Source: CAZJHD01 sp964545855 | Lineage (GTDB): Bacteria > Planctomycetota > UBA1135 > JACQFD01 | Assembly (NCBI GenBank): GCA_964545855.1 | Contig: CAZJHD010000001.1 | Coordinates: 62,001 to 126,000 of the forward strand | Reading direction: 5' to 3' | Length of the DNA stretch: 64,000 nucleotides | Notes under the pieces: generated by a model | Seen by the model: the letters and a program-made list of their open reading frames with translations, nothing else | What the model was told of the DNA's origin: nothing | Databases searched by the model: none | Made by a program: the position numbers and the translations under genes | Part shown: piece by piece, positions 1 to 9,179 of the stretch | Layout of the letters: the number at the start of each line of letters is the position of its first letter | Numbering within the stretch: position 1 is the first letter of the stretch

Positions 1-2
1 CG

Positions 3-1205
3 CTGGCCGGCTCCATCGGCTGGGTGGGGCGCGTCGAGCGCAATCAGATCCGTCTCGAGCCCGTGCCGCCTCCGACGGACGAAGCCGGACGACAGCGCGT
101 CCTCGCGGAGGCGATCGTCCAGTACGAGCACTTCCTCGCCATGGCGGGGGACGATCCCCGCGCCGCGGCGGCGTGGCTCGAGCTCGCCGCGCTGCATGAG
201 GCGCGCAACGATCGCGGCCGCGCCATCGAGACCCTCCGCGCGCTCCGCGACTCGGCGCCCCTCAGCTCCGAGGCCGTCGTGGCGACCGTCCAGACGGGCC
301 GGCTCGAGTTCGATCGCGGCCGCTGGGAGGAAGCCATGCGGAGCCTCGTCGAGGTCGTCGAGAAGCACGCCACGCACGAGGCGGCGCCCGAGGCGCACGT
401 GCTGCTCGGCCGCTGCCGCCTCGCCATGGGGCTTCCGCAGATCGCCGAGCGCTACTTCTCGCGCTGCCTCGACCAGTACCCGGGCACCGACGCCGCGCTC
501 GCGGCGCGCATCTGGCGCGTCGAGGCGGACCGTCTGCTCGGCCGCATCGATCGCGCCTGGTCGGAGATCGGCGCCCTCGAACGCCTCGACCTCCCGCCCC
601 TGCGAGCCCTGCAGCTCCTCGAGGTCCGCACGCGCGCGGCCGACGCCTCCGCCTGGTACCGCGAGGCGGCCGAGGGCTGGCTCGTGCTCGCCGCGGCGGA
701 GCCCGATCCGGCGCTCCGCATCGAGCCGCTCGAGCGCGCGGCCGTGGCGGCTCGGCGCGCCAACGACTCCACGGCGGAGCTCCTCGCCCGCATGGCGAGC
801 CACCCCGACGCCACGGAGCACGCCCTCGGCACCTGGCTCCTGGAGGAAGACCTCCCGGCGCTCGCCCTGGAGCGTCTCGCCTTCGACCCGCAGGCGCGCT
901 TCCGCGCCGCCATGGATCGCGTGCGACGAGGCGACCTCGGCGCGGCGCGGCACCTGCTCGAGCAGGCTCCCGCCGATGGCGCCTGGCGCGAGATCCGCAG
1001 TCTGATCGAGGCCGACCTCGCGCTCGCGAGCGGCGAAGCGGCGCGCGTGCCGCATCTCCTCCGCGAGGTGATCGACGCCTCGCAGGACGCGGCCTTCGTG
1101 AACGCCGCTCTGCAGCGCATCGGCAAGGCCTACCTCGTGCTCGGCGACTACCGCCGCGCCGCCGAGACCTTCCGGGGGATCGTGCCCGAGGAGTTCGAAG
1201 GATGA
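3..1205 (+). CDS. TPR-repeat protein, membrane-anchored, 5' end outside window
   Basis: The reading frame is open from the window edge, so the gene is incomplete at its 5' end. The first visible residues (LAGSIGW) look like the end of a hydrophobic segment and are followed by a charged stretch, suggesting an N-terminal anchor. The rest, about 390 residues, is helical and Ala/Leu/Arg-rich with degenerate tetratricopeptide repeats: AWLELAALHEARNDRGRAIETL near residue 45 and further repeats to the end (YLVLGDYRRAAETF). TPR proteins are scaffolds for protein-protein contacts. The stop overlaps the next start (ATGA), and the flagellar cluster follows, so a role in flagellar assembly or surveillance is plausible but inferred. 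An internal GTG at 24 could be mistaken for the start. Confidence 0.7.
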   Translation: MAGSIGWVGRVERNQIRLEPVPPPTDEAGRQRVLAEAIVQYEHFLAMAGDDPRAAAAWLELAALHEARNDRGRAIETLRALRDSAPLSSEAVVATVQTGRLEFDRGRWEEAMRSLVEVVEKHATHEAAPEAHVLLGRCRLAMGLPQIAERYFSRCLDQYPGTDAALAARIWRVEADRLLGRIDRAWSEIGALERLDLPPLRALQLLEVRTRAADASAWYREAAEGWLVLAAAEPDPALRIEPLERAAVAARRANDSTAELLARMASHPDATEHALGTWLLEEDLPALALERLAFDPQARFRAAMDRVRRGDLGAARHLLEQAPADGAWREIRSLIEADLALASGEAARVPHLLREVIDASQDAAFVNAALQRIGKAYLVLGDYRRAAETFRGIVPEEFEG

Positions 1206-2131
1206 AGGGAGAGATCGGCCTCGTCCTCGCCGCCGTCGCCGTGGCGTCGCTCCAGACGCGCACGCCCCAGGACGGCGCGGCGCCGCAGTCGCCGGCCTCC
1301 GCTCCGGCGGCGGCCACGGCGGGCGCTCCGTCGGCGACGCCCGTCTCCGGCGTCGATCCCTCCGCACCGAGCACCGGCGACACGGCCGATGCGCCGGTGT
1401 CGAGCCCCGTCGCCGCGCCGCGTGCGGCGGCGCAGGAACCGCAGACCCTCGACGCCCGGCTGCGTGCGATCGACGCGCGCCTCGTGGAGCTGCGCGCGAT
1501 CGCCGTGCGCATCGAGGCCGGAGAGGAGATCGACCTCCGCGCCGCTCTCTCGGACCTCGGGGATCCGCCGGTCGACGCCGACCAGCGCACGCGACGCCTG
1601 CGCGAGGAGGTCTCGCGGAGGGAGGAGGACTGGACGCTCGCGCGAGCCGCCCGCGAGAAGGCCCTCTCGGAAGCGCGCACCGTCATGGCGTCGCAGACGC
1701 GCATCGGCCCGCGCGTGCCCTCGGGGCCCTTCTCCCATCCGCTCGCCGTGCCCGACGACTTCCGGATCGGCCTCGTGCACTTCCGGACGCGCGACTACGA
1801 GCGCTCGGCGGCGCACCTCGCGCGCGTCTCCGGCGCCGAAGCGCGCTACTTCGAGGGGCGCGCGCACGACGCGCTCGACCACATCGAGGAAGCCCTCCGT
1901 CTCTACGGCGAGGCCAAGGCGCAGGCCGCCGGCAACACGCGCCTGCTCGGTCTCATCGAGCGGAGCAAGGCGGGCTGCGAGTGGAAGGCGAAGTTCGGCC
2001 GCCCCGAGGACCTCGGCGTGGCGCTCCGTCCCAAGCCCTCGGAGGAAGCGGCCCATCTCGCGGACTCCCTCGGGAAGGACGCGAAGCCGAAGGGGGCCGA
2101 CACCGCCGGCGCCCACGGAGGTGGACGTTGA
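1202..2131 (+). CDS. Secreted protein with coiled-coil and TPR-like C-terminus
   Basis: 309 residues. The start ATG overlaps the previous stop by four bases. A short hydrophobic N-terminus (about residues 5-18) suggests a signal peptide. It is followed by a low-complexity Ala/Pro/Ser region (20-75), a charged region likely to form coiled coil (about 80-160), and a helix-turn-helix pattern resembling one or two TPR units (about 185-255: LVHFRTRDYERSAAHL and the following ALDHIEEALRLYGEAKAQA). I do not recognise a named family. It lies between a TPR protein and the flagellar sensor kinase and is translationally coupled to both sides, so it probably acts with the upstream TPR protein at the cell envelope. 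Confidence 0.65.
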   Translation: MKGEIGLVLAAVAVASLQTRTPQDGAAPQSPASAPAAATAGAPSATPVSGVDPSAPSTGDTADAPVSSPVAAPRAAAQEPQTLDARLRAIDARLVELRAIAVRIEAGEEIDLRAALSDLGDPPVDADQRTRRLREEVSRREEDWTLARAAREKALSEARTVMASQTRIGPRVPSGPFSHPLAVPDDFRIGLVHFRTRDYERSAAHLARVSGAEARYFEGRAHDALDHIEEALRLYGEAKAQAAGNTRLLGLIERSKAGCEWKAKFGRPEDLGVALRPKPSEEAAHLADSLGKDAKPKGADTAGAHGGGR

Positions 2132-3333
2132 GCTCCGCCGCGCTGCCGCTCCTCGCCGCCGCCGAGCCCGTCCCGGGCCGGGCGCGGTCGTCGGAGTTCC
2201 TCGACCTCACGCGGGCGATCCAGGAGGCGCACGACCGCACGCTGCGGAGGCTCGCGCGCGTGGAGTCGGAGCTCGCGCGGGCGAACGAGCGCCTGCGCGA
2301 GAACGTGGCGCAGCTCACGGCCGTGCTCCAGGCAGCGCCCGTGGGGATCGTGGTGTCGTCCCCCGACGGCACGATCCTGCGGGCCAATCGGGCCGCCGCT
2401 CGGATCCTCGGTGTTCCCGAGGGCGAGCTCGAGGGACGCAGCGCCGACGACGTGCGCAATGCCGACGGGCATTGCCTCCTTCGCGGCGAGTGCGGCGAGC
2501 GGGAGGTGCGCGCCCTCGACGGGCGCGAGGTCGTGCTCTCCCGGACGCGCTCCGACGTGCGAGACGCCGCCGGCGCCGTCGTGGGAGCCGTCGACCTCCT
2601 CGACGACCGCACGGAGCTGCGGCGTCTCGAGCGGCGCGGCCGGCATCGCGAGAAGCTCGCCGCGCTCGGCGAGATGTCGGCGACGGTCGCGCACGAGGTG
2701 CGCAATCCCCTGCACGCGATCGAGGGCTTCGCGAGTCTGATCCTCCGGACGATCCCCGACGCACCGGAGCTCGCGAAGCCGAGGACCTACGCCTCCCACG
2801 TGGTGCGGGGGGTGCACGAGCTGAACGGCATCGTGTCGAACCTCCTCGAGTTCTCGCGTCCCGACCGGTTCGCGCCGGTGCGGCGCGACGTCGCGCGCGT
2901 CGCCGCGCGGGCGGCGGATCTCGTCCGCGCCGGTCTCCCGGCGGAGGACGCGGCGCGCACGCCGATCGAGATCCTCCCGGGCGCACCGGCCTTCGCCGAC
3001 GTGGACGAGATCCAGCTCCTCCAGGCCATCCGCAACCTCGTCGCGAACGCGGCCGAGGCGATGCCCCGGGGCGGCGTCGTGCGCATCGCCGTCACGAACG
3101 AGGGCGGCGGCGTCGCCGTCCGCGTCACCGACGAGGGCGAAGGAGTCCGCCCCGAGGTGCGCGCGCGCATCTTCGCCCCGTTCTTCACGACCAAGGCCCG
3201 CGGGACGGGGCTCGGCCTCGCCGTCGTGGCGAAGGCGGCGGCCGTCCACGGCGGCAGCGTCTCTCTCGAGCCGGCGGAGCGTGGTGCGAGCTTCCGCCTC
3301 TGGCTTCCCTCTTCTCCCCACCATTCGGAGTAG
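2128..3333 (+). CDS. flrB: PAS-domain sensor histidine kinase (FlrB/FleS-like)
   Basis: 401 residues from a TTG start that overlaps the preceding stop (TTGA). A strong GGAGGTGG Shine-Dalgarno lies just upstream, which is why I chose it over upstream in-frame starts. Order: coiled coil (about 25-65), PAS domain (about 66-170), HisKA box with phospho-acceptor His189 in AHEVRNPL, then HATPase_c with N-box NLVANAAEAMP near 303, DEGEGV G1 box and GTGLGLAVV G2 box. There is no membrane segment, so it is a cytoplasmic kinase. It lies 6 nt upstream of an NtrC-type regulator, the arrangement of FlrB/FlrC, which control class III flagellar genes in Vibrio and Pseudomonas. The symbol rests on this synteny. 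Confidence 0.85.
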   Translation: MSSAALPLLAAAEPVPGRARSSEFLDLTRAIQEAHDRTLRRLARVESELARANERLRENVAQLTAVLQAAPVGIVVSSPDGTILRANRAAARILGVPEGELEGRSADDVRNADGHCLLRGECGEREVRALDGREVVLSRTRSDVRDAAGAVVGAVDLLDDRTELRRLERRGRHREKLAALGEMSATVAHEVRNPLHAIEGFASLILRTIPDAPELAKPRTYASHVVRGVHELNGIVSNLLEFSRPDRFAPVRRDVARVAARAADLVRAGLPAEDAARTPIEILPGAPAFADVDEIQLLQAIRNLVANAAEAMPRGGVVRIAVTNEGGGVAVRVTDEGEGVRPEVRARIFAPFFTTKARGTGLGLAVVAKAAAVHGGSVSLEPAERGASFRLWLPSSPHHSE

Positions 3334-3339
3334 CAGCGC

Positions 3340-4743
3340 ATGGCGATCGAACGAGTTCTGGTCGCGGACGACGATCCGCTCGGCCGCGAGTTCCTCGGCG
3401 AGGCGCTCCGCCACCTGGGCTACGAGGTGACGGCCGTCGCGACGGCGGAGGACGCGATCGAGCGGGTCGGCAAGGACGTCCCCGACCTCGTCCTCACGGA
3501 CTACCAGATGGGCGCCAAGACGGGCGTCGATCTGCTGAAGGAGATCAAGCGCCGCTCGCCGAGGACGGCGGTCGCCGTGCTGACGGCCTACGGCACCGTC
3601 GAGCGCGCCGTGGAGGCCATGCGAGAGGGCGCGGAGGACTTCCTCATGAAGCCCTGCACGCCCGAGACCCTCGAGCTCCTCCTCGCGCGGATCGAGAACG
3701 GCCGCCGGCTGCTCCAGGAGAACGCGTACCTGCGCTCCGAGCTGGGCGAGCGCAGCGAGAAGATCGTCGGCGACTCGCCGGCGATGCGCCGAGTGCTCGA
3801 GGAGACGGCGCGCGCGGCCCGCTCGCGGTCGACGGTGCTCCTCCTGGGGGAGAGCGGCGTCGGCAAGGAGCGCGTCGCCCACTTCCTCCACGAGCAGAGC
3901 CCCCGGCGCGAGAAGCCCTTCGTGCGCACGAACTGCGCGGCGCTCGCCGAGTCGGTGCTCGAGAGCGAGCTCTTCGGACACGAGCGCGGAGCCTTCACGG
4001 GCGCCGTCGGAAAGCGCGAGGGACGCTTCGAGCTCGCCGACGGGGGCACGCTGCTCCTCGACGAGATCGGCGAGCTGCCCATGCGCCTGCAGCCGAAGCT
4101 GCTGCGCGTCCTGGAGGAGCAGGAGTTCGAGCGCGTCGGCGGCTCGAAGACGCTCCGCGTCGACGTGCGCGTCGTCGCGACGACGAATCGAGACCTGGAG
4201 GCCGAGGTGAAGGCCGGCCGGTTCCGCGAAGACCTCTTCTACCGCCTGAACGTCTTCCCGATCCGCGTGCCGGCGCTCCGCGAGCGCAAGGGAGACATCG
4301 CCCTCCTCGCGAAGCACTTCCTCGCGCGCTACGCCGCCGAGAACGGCGCCAGCGTCGACGCGTTCTCGCCGGAGGCGATCGTCGTGCTCGGCGGCCACGA
4401 CTGGCCCGGGAACGTCCGCGAGCTCGAGAACCTCGTCCAGCGGCTCGTCGTGCGCGATGCATGCCCGATCGTGCGCGCGGAGGACGTGCTGTCCGACCTG
4501 GGCGGGCCCACGGACGCGGCGCCCACGACGGCCGCGGCCGACCTGGCGGGCCGGCGCATCTCCGACATCGAGCGCGAAGCCATCGAGCGCACCCTCGTGA
4601 AGACGGGCAACAACAAGACGGCGGCGGCGCGCCTGCTCGGAGTCACGGCGCGCACGCTGTCGAACAAGCTCAAGGCCTACCGCCTCATGGACGCGCGCAG
4701 CGCGCGTCTCGCGGCGGTCCAGGCCCCGCCGCGGAAGGCGTGA
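3340..4743 (+). CDS. flrC: Sigma-54-dependent response regulator (FlrC/FlbD-like)
   Basis: 467 residues in three domains. Receiver (1-120) with acidic pocket D10-D12, phospho-acceptor Asp54 (LTDYQM) and conserved Lys104. AAA+ sigma-54 interaction domain (about 140-375) with Walker A GESGVGKE at 170-177 and the sigma-54-contacting loop GAFTGA at 217-222. Fis-type helix-turn-helix at about 424-449 (NNKTAAARLLGVTARTLSNK). It activates sigma-54 promoters after phosphorylation by the kinase encoded 6 nt upstream. It is followed after 14 nt by flgB, so it very likely controls flagellar genes. I saw no convincing -24/-12 promoter inside this window, so its targets may lie in other flagellar clusters. 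Confidence 0.9.
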   Translation: MAIERVLVADDDPLGREFLGEALRHLGYEVTAVATAEDAIERVGKDVPDLVLTDYQMGAKTGVDLLKEIKRRSPRTAVAVLTAYGTVERAVEAMREGAEDFLMKPCTPETLELLLARIENGRRLLQENAYLRSELGERSEKIVGDSPAMRRVLEETARAARSRSTVLLLGESGVGKERVAHFLHEQSPRREKPFVRTNCAALAESVLESELFGHERGAFTGAVGKREGRFELADGGTLLLDEIGELPMRLQPKLLRVLEEQEFERVGGSKTLRVDVRVVATTNRDLEAEVKAGRFREDLFYRLNVFPIRVPALRERKGDIALLAKHFLARYAAENGASVDAFSPEAIVVLGGHDWPGNVRELENLVQRLVVRDACPIVRAEDVLSDLGGPTDAAPTTAAADLAGRRISDIEREAIERTLVKTGNNKTAAARLLGVTARTLSNKLKAYRLMDARSARLAAVQAPPRKA

Positions 4744-4757
4744 GGCAGGAGGACGCC

Positions 4758-5132
4758 ATGACGAACCCCATCGACGGCTTCGACCGGAGCTTCGGCGCTC
4801 TCCAGCACACGCTCGGCGTGGCGCTCATGCGTCATCGGGCGATCCAGTCGAACCTGGCGAACGCGAACACGCCCGGCTATCAGCGCGTCGAGGTGAAGTT
4901 CGAGAGCCTCCTCGCGGAGCGCCTCGAGGGCCGCGATCTCGACGCCGATGCGATCCGCTCCGTCGCGCCGCGGCTCGTGCGCGACACGTCTCCGGGGCGC
5001 GCCGACGGCAACAACGTCGCCCTCGAGCGCGAGTACGCCGACATGGAGCGCAACCGCCTCCAGTTCGAGGCGATCACCGAGATCGTCTCGCTGCGGATCC
5101 AGGGCCTGCGCGCCGCCATCACGGCGCGCTGA
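4758..5132 (+). CDS. flgB: Flagellar basal-body rod protein FlgB
   Basis: 124 residues, a normal length for FlgB. The N-terminal rod motif SNLANANTPGYQRVEVKF (about 35-52) is diagnostic of the FlgB/FlgC/FlgF/FlgG family, and the C-terminus ends in the helical segment ITEIVSLRIQGLRAAI. The ATG is preceded by GCAGGAGGA at good Shine-Dalgarno spacing. FlgB forms the proximal rod in the periplasm with FlgC and FlgF, joining the MS ring to the drive shaft. It is the first structural gene after the two-component pair. A much longer open frame running through from upstream is spurious; this start is fixed by the ribosome site and the family alignment. Confidence 0.95.
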   Translation: MTNPIDGFDRSFGALQHTLGVALMRHRAIQSNLANANTPGYQRVEVKFESLLAERLEGRDLDADAIRSVAPRLVRDTSPGRADGNNVALEREYADMERNRLQFEAITEIVSLRIQGLRAAITAR

Positions 5133-5173
5133 AGGCAGAGCCGCGACACCGACCCCATCGAGGAACGAGAACC

Positions 5174-5602
5174 ATGAGCGACGGACCCTTCTCCTCCCTC
5201 CAGGTGAGCGCGAGCGCGCTCGGAGCCGAGCGGCTCCGCATGAACGTGATCGCGTCGAACCTCGCGAACGCGAACGTCCTCGGCACGCCCGAGGGCGGGC
5301 CCTATCGGCGGCGTGTCGTCGTCTTCGAGCCGGTGCTGCAGGGCATCGCCTCGTCCATGCGGCCCGAGGCGTCGCAGGGCGTGAAGGCGCGCGTCGAGCT
5401 CGACCGCAACACGCCCCACGAGACGCGGCACGACCCGACGAACGCCTTCGCCGACGCCGCGGGCGACGTGCGCCTGCCGAACGTGAATCCCATGTTCGAG
5501 ATGGTCGACCTCATGACCGCTGCCCGGGCCTACGAGTCGAACCTCTCGGCTCTGAAGATCCAGCGCGAGATGCTCCAGAAGACGATTCAGCTCGGGAAGT
5601 AG
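5174..5602 (+). CDS. flgC: Flagellar basal-body rod protein FlgC
   Basis: 142 residues. Contains the rod-protein signature SNLANANVLGTPEGGPYRRR near residue 29 and the typical FlgC C-terminus (NVNPMFEMVDLMTAARAYESNLSALKIQREMLQKTIQL), whose alpha helix packs in the rod core. FlgC forms the proximal rod with FlgB. A GAGGAACGAGA ribosome site precedes the ATG. It lies 41 nt after flgB and 6 nt before fliE, the common flgB-flgC-fliE order. Confidence 0.95.
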   Translation: MSDGPFSSLQVSASALGAERLRMNVIASNLANANVLGTPEGGPYRRRVVVFEPVLQGIASSMRPEASQGVKARVELDRNTPHETRHDPTNAFADAAGDVRLPNVNPMFEMVDLMTAARAYESNLSALKIQREMLQKTIQLGK

Positions 5603-5608
5603 CGCGCC

Positions 5609-5950
5609 ATGGACCCCATCGCTCCCGTCTCCCTCGCCGAGCGCACGCTCGACGAGATCCACGCGCTCGGCGCGGCCCGCAACGGAATCGACCACGTGGC
5701 CGGGGCGCTCGCCGGCGAACCGGCGGGCGGCCAGCGATTCGCGGACGTGCTGGCGAACGCCGTCGGCTCCGTCGTGGAGAGCCACGAGGTCGCCAATGCG
5801 GCGGTCCTCGAGCTCGCGGCGGGCCGCTCCGACGACCTCGTCGGGACGATGCTCGCGGTGCAGAAGGCCGGACTCTCGACGACGCTCGCTCTGGAGATCC
5901 GCAACAAGCTGCTGGATGCCTACCAAGAAATCATGCGGATCAACGCCTGA
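5609..5950 (+). CDS. fliE: Flagellar hook-basal body complex protein FliE
   Basis: 113 residues. Matches FliE by length, position between flgC and fliF, and the conserved C-terminal half: FADVLANAVGSVVESHEVANAA, then GRSDDLVGTMLAVQKAGLS and LEIRNKLLDAYQEIMRI. FliE is exported by the flagellar type III apparatus and forms the junction between the MS ring and the proximal rod. The N-terminal third is more divergent than usual. It is 6 nt from flgC and 16 nt from fliF, so it is co-transcribed. Confidence 0.92.
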   Translation: MDPIAPVSLAERTLDEIHALGAARNGIDHVAGALAGEPAGGQRFADVLANAVGSVVESHEVANAAVLELAAGRSDDLVGTMLAVQKAGLSTTLALEIRNKLLDAYQEIMRINA

Positions 5951-5966
5951 GGATTGAGACACGCCC

Positions 5967-7574
5967 ATGGCCGAGCTCCTCTCCTCGTTCCAGAAGTCCT
6001 GGCAGTCCCTCGGCGCGGCGCAGCGCGCCGGCATCGTCCTCGTGATGGCCGGCATCGCCGCCCTCGTCGGCGGCATCGGCTGGTTCGGCAGCCGCACCGA
6101 GTGGCGCACGATCGCGTCGGGCGCGGACGCGAAGCAGGTGGCCGAGATCCTGTCGGCCCTCGAGCAGGCCAAGATCCCCGTGCAGATGGGAGCGGGCGAC
6201 AGCGTGCAGGTGCCGCAGAACCTGCACTCCGCCGCGACCATGGAGATCGTGAAGCGGGGTCTCAACCGCGACGGCCTCGGCTTCGAGCTCCTCGACCAGA
6301 CCAACGCCTTCATGACGTCGGCGCTGGAGCAGATGAACGTCCAGCGCTCCTTCATGGGCGAGATCGAGCGGAATCTGCGCTCGTGGCCCGGCATCGCGAG
6401 CGCACGCGTGATCATCGCGACGGAGCGCGAGAGCTGGCTGCGCGACGAGAAGGGGGGATCGGCCGCCGTGAGCCTCACGCTGCGCCCGGGGGTGCGGCTC
6501 ACGCCCGCCGACGTGGCGGGGGTGCAGTCCTTCGTCGCGAGCTCCTGGCGCTCGCTCAAGGCGGAGAACGTGACCGTCGTCGCCGACGGCAAGAAGCTCA
6601 GCCGCGACCCCGGAGGCACCGACGGCGAGTCCTTCACCGTCGCTTCGGACCAGATCTCCATGCAGGCCGAGTACGAGAACCAGCTCGGCCGCAAGGCGCA
6701 GGCGGCGCTCGACGTGGCCTTCGGCGCCGGCAAGGCGAGGGTCGAGGTGAGCGCCGAGCTCGACTTCGACAGCCGAGTCGAGACCGTGGGAACGATCGAC
6801 GACGAGAAGAAGGTGACGCTCTCCGAATCGACCACGGAGACCGTTCGCGAGGGCGGCAGCGGCGCGGTCGTCGGAGGCCCCACGGGCGCCTCGGCGAACC
6901 TGCCCAGCGCCTCCGGCGAGCCGAGGACGGCCGAGGACCGCGGGAAGGAGACGACGAAGACGGCGGACACGAAGTTCGAGTACCCGCGCTCGCAGCTCAC
7001 GTCGAAGAAGAACGGCTTCTCCCTGAAGAGGCTGAGTGTCGCGCTCCTCGCCGATGCGTCGCTGCAGCCGCGCCAGACGGAGCTCGAGGGCGTCGTCAAG
7101 GCGGCCGTCGGGTTCAGCACGAGGCGCAGCGATCAGTTCAGCTCCGCCTTCGGCGCCGAGTTCCCGAAGCCGGTGGACGACGTCGCGACGCAGGCGCCTC
7201 CGCCTACCAGCACCTACCTTCCCGATCTCCTCGCGACGGGGGGCCGAGTCGTCACCGTGCTCGGCCTCGTCGTGATGTTCCTCTTCGTGCTGAAGCGTGC
7301 CAACCGCGCTCCGGCGGAGCGCGAGCGCGGCGTGCTCGTTCCCGCGCGCGCCGGCGGCGGGGGTAGCGCGGCGGGTGGCGGCTACTCGGCGGCGGACGGC
7401 GTGCCGGGGGCCATCCCGGCGGACGAGGGGACCGGCCTCGCCGATTCGCCTCAGCTCAGCCCCGCCTTCGCCGCGCGCGCGAACGTCGCGAAGAGCGCCG
7501 CCGCGGCGGCCCTCGCCGATCCGCCCGTGGCCGGCCGCGTCGTGCGGACGTGGCTCGAGAGCAAGAACTCCTGA
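5967..7574 (+). CDS. fliF: Flagellar MS-ring protein FliF
   Basis: 535 residues. Two membrane segments bracket the periplasmic region: about 20-44 (AGIVLVMAGIAALVGGIGWF) and about 425-447 (VVTVLGLVVMFLFVLKRAN). The periplasmic part contains the YscJ/FliF ring-building domain (about 50-220) and the FliF-specific C-terminal ring region. The cytoplasmic tail after about 450 is Gly/Ala-rich and ends in VAGRVVRTWLES, the helix that docks FliG. FliF multimerises into the MS ring on which the switch complex is built. Its stop shares one base with the fliG start (TGATG). Confidence 0.96.
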   Translation: MAELLSSFQKSWQSLGAAQRAGIVLVMAGIAALVGGIGWFGSRTEWRTIASGADAKQVAEILSALEQAKIPVQMGAGDSVQVPQNLHSAATMEIVKRGLNRDGLGFELLDQTNAFMTSALEQMNVQRSFMGEIERNLRSWPGIASARVIIATERESWLRDEKGGSAAVSLTLRPGVRLTPADVAGVQSFVASSWRSLKAENVTVVADGKKLSRDPGGTDGESFTVASDQISMQAEYENQLGRKAQAALDVAFGAGKARVEVSAELDFDSRVETVGTIDDEKKVTLSESTTETVREGGSGAVVGGPTGASANLPSASGEPRTAEDRGKETTKTADTKFEYPRSQLTSKKNGFSLKRLSVALLADASLQPRQTELEGVVKAAVGFSTRRSDQFSSAFGAEFPKPVDDVATQAPPPTSTYLPDLLATGGRVVTVLGLVVMFLFVLKRANRAPAERERGVLVPARAGGGGSAAGGGYSAADGVPGAIPADEGTGLADSPQLSPAFAARANVAKSAAAAALADPPVAGRVVRTWLESKNS

Positions 7575-8584
7575 TGAAGAAGGGGAACAACCTCTCCGGG
7601 CCGCAGAAGGCCGCGGCGCTCCTGCTGACCCTCGATCCCGAGGCGGCGGCGAGCGTGCTCGCGACGCTGCCGGACGAGTCGATCACGGCCGTCGGGAAGG
7701 CCATGGCCGACCTCGACCCCGGAGAGATCGACCGCGACAAGGTGGCGTCGATCCAGAAGGAGTTCCTCGAGGGCATGCGCGAGGGCGCCTCGATCCCTCC
7801 CGGTCTCTCGGAGCTCCTCGAGCGCACGGTCGGACCGGAGCGCGGGCGCGTCCTCCTCTCCCGCATCGAGGAGACGGTGCGCCGCGAGCGGCCCTTCGTC
7901 GCGCTCGAGCGGCTCGAGGACCCGGTGCTCTGCCGCGTCCTCGAGCACGAGCACCCTCAGGTGATCGCGCTCGTCTGCTCGCGCGTGCCGGCGGACCGCG
8001 CCGGCACGCTGCTGGCGGCCCTCGGCGAGGACGAGCGCCTCGACATCGTGACGCGCATGGCGAGCATGCAGCCCATCGAGCGCAGCGTCGTCGACGAGAT
8101 CGCGAGCGGCCTCGCCGAGAAGGCGAAGACCCTCGACTCGATGCCCGTCGACGACCCGAACCGCCGTCTGCGCGCCGTCGCGGAGGTCCTGAACTCGACG
8201 GACCCCGACGTCGAGAAGGAGATCCTGCAGGCCCTCGAGGCGCGCGACTCCGACATGGCGCAGGAGATCCGCGAGCGCATGTTCACGTTCATGGACCTGG
8301 CGCGGCTCGACAAGCGCGGGATGCAGAAGGTCCTGGCGACGGTCGACGCGCGGCAGCTCGCCCTCGCGCTCAAGGCCGCCGACCCTGAGGTCTCCGAGAA
8401 CGTCTTCGCCAACATGGCGAAGCGCGTGAAGGAGATGGTCATGGAGGAGCTGGAGCTCCTCGGCCCGACGCCTCTGGCGGACGTCGTCGCGGCGCAGAAC
8501 GAGATCATGGTCGGCGTGCGCGCCCTCGTGGAGAAGGGCGAGATCAAGCCGATGCGCGGAGGCGCCGGCAGCGTCGTCGAGTAG
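7574..8584 (+). CDS. fliG: Flagellar motor switch protein FliG
   Basis: 336 residues, the normal length. The ATG at 7574 overlaps the fliF stop by one base; an in-frame start further upstream lies inside fliF and was rejected. N-domain (LSGPQKAAALLLTL) binds FliF. The middle domain has the EHPQ motif (EHEHPQVIALVCSRV, about 118-132) that contacts FliM. The C-terminal domain carries the charged torque helix region (MFTFMDLARLDKRGMQKVL and the following acidic/basic residues) that works against MotA. It sits on the cytoplasmic face of the MS ring. Confidence 0.96.
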   Translation: MKKGNNLSGPQKAAALLLTLDPEAAASVLATLPDESITAVGKAMADLDPGEIDRDKVASIQKEFLEGMREGASIPPGLSELLERTVGPERGRVLLSRIEETVRRERPFVALERLEDPVLCRVLEHEHPQVIALVCSRVPADRAGTLLAALGEDERLDIVTRMASMQPIERSVVDEIASGLAEKAKTLDSMPVDDPNRRLRAVAEVLNSTDPDVEKEILQALEARDSDMAQEIRERMFTFMDLARLDKRGMQKVLATVDARQLALALKAADPEVSENVFANMAKRVKEMVMEELELLGPTPLADVVAAQNEIMVGVRALVEKGEIKPMRGGAGSVVE

Positions 8585-8587
8585 CCG

Positions 8588-9166
8588 ATGCCGACGTTCC
8601 GCCGATCGCTCCCGACGACCGCGAAGATCCGCGACGTGCGGCTCCGCGCCTTCGCGGCGCCGCCCGACCCGCGGGAGACCGCCGAGATCGCGGCGCGTCG
8701 GGAAGAGATCCGGTCGCAGGGCGCGCGCGACGAGCGTGCGCGGCTCGTGCCCCTCGTGGCGGCGCTCGAGCGCGGATCGCTGGACCTCGCGCGGAGCACC
8801 GAGCGCGCCGAGGAGCGGGCCGAGTCGCGGATGCTCGAGCTCGTGAAGGCGATCGCCCTCGAGGTGCTGCGTCGCGACGTGGAGGAGGGGCGCTACGACC
8901 TCCCGAGGATCGTCGGCGAGTGCCTCGCCATCGCCCGTGGAGTCGACCGCGGCGTGACGGTCCTCCTCCATCCCGACGACCACGAGACTCTGCGCGGCTC
9001 CGGAGGCGCCGACACGATGGTGAAGGAGAGCCCGACGCTGCGTTTCCGATCGGACCCCGCCGTCGCCCGTGGAGGGTGCGTGCTCGAGACCCCCTACGGC
9101 ACCGTCGCGCGCGACCTCGAGACGGCCATCGCCGACGTCCTCGCGGCCGTGGACGGCCGCCGGTGA
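8588..9166 (+). CDS. fliH: Flagellar assembly protein FliH
   Basis: 192 residues. The N-terminal half is charged and helical (about 40-85), and the C-terminal domain has the FliH/HrpE pattern: LVKAIALEVLRRDVEEG, then GVTVLLHPDDHETL, FRSDPAVARGGCVLET and a final helix IADVLAAVD. FliH is the peripheral stalk and negative regulator of the export ATPase FliI. It lies 3 nt after fliG and 13 nt before fliI. Sequence similarity alone would be weak, as usual for FliH, but motif order and position make the call secure. Confidence 0.9.
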   Translation: MPTFRRSLPTTAKIRDVRLRAFAAPPDPRETAEIAARREEIRSQGARDERARLVPLVAALERGSLDLARSTERAEERAESRMLELVKAIALEVLRRDVEEGRYDLPRIVGECLAIARGVDRGVTVLLHPDDHETLRGSGGADTMVKESPTLRFRSDPAVARGGCVLETPYGTVARDLETAIADVLAAVDGRR

Positions 9167-9179
9167 CGGGAGCGATCCG

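Noticed and set aside
4744..4757. Sigma-54 promoter before flgB
   Set aside because: Only 14 nt between flrC and flgB, with a Shine-Dalgarno and no GG-N10-GC element.
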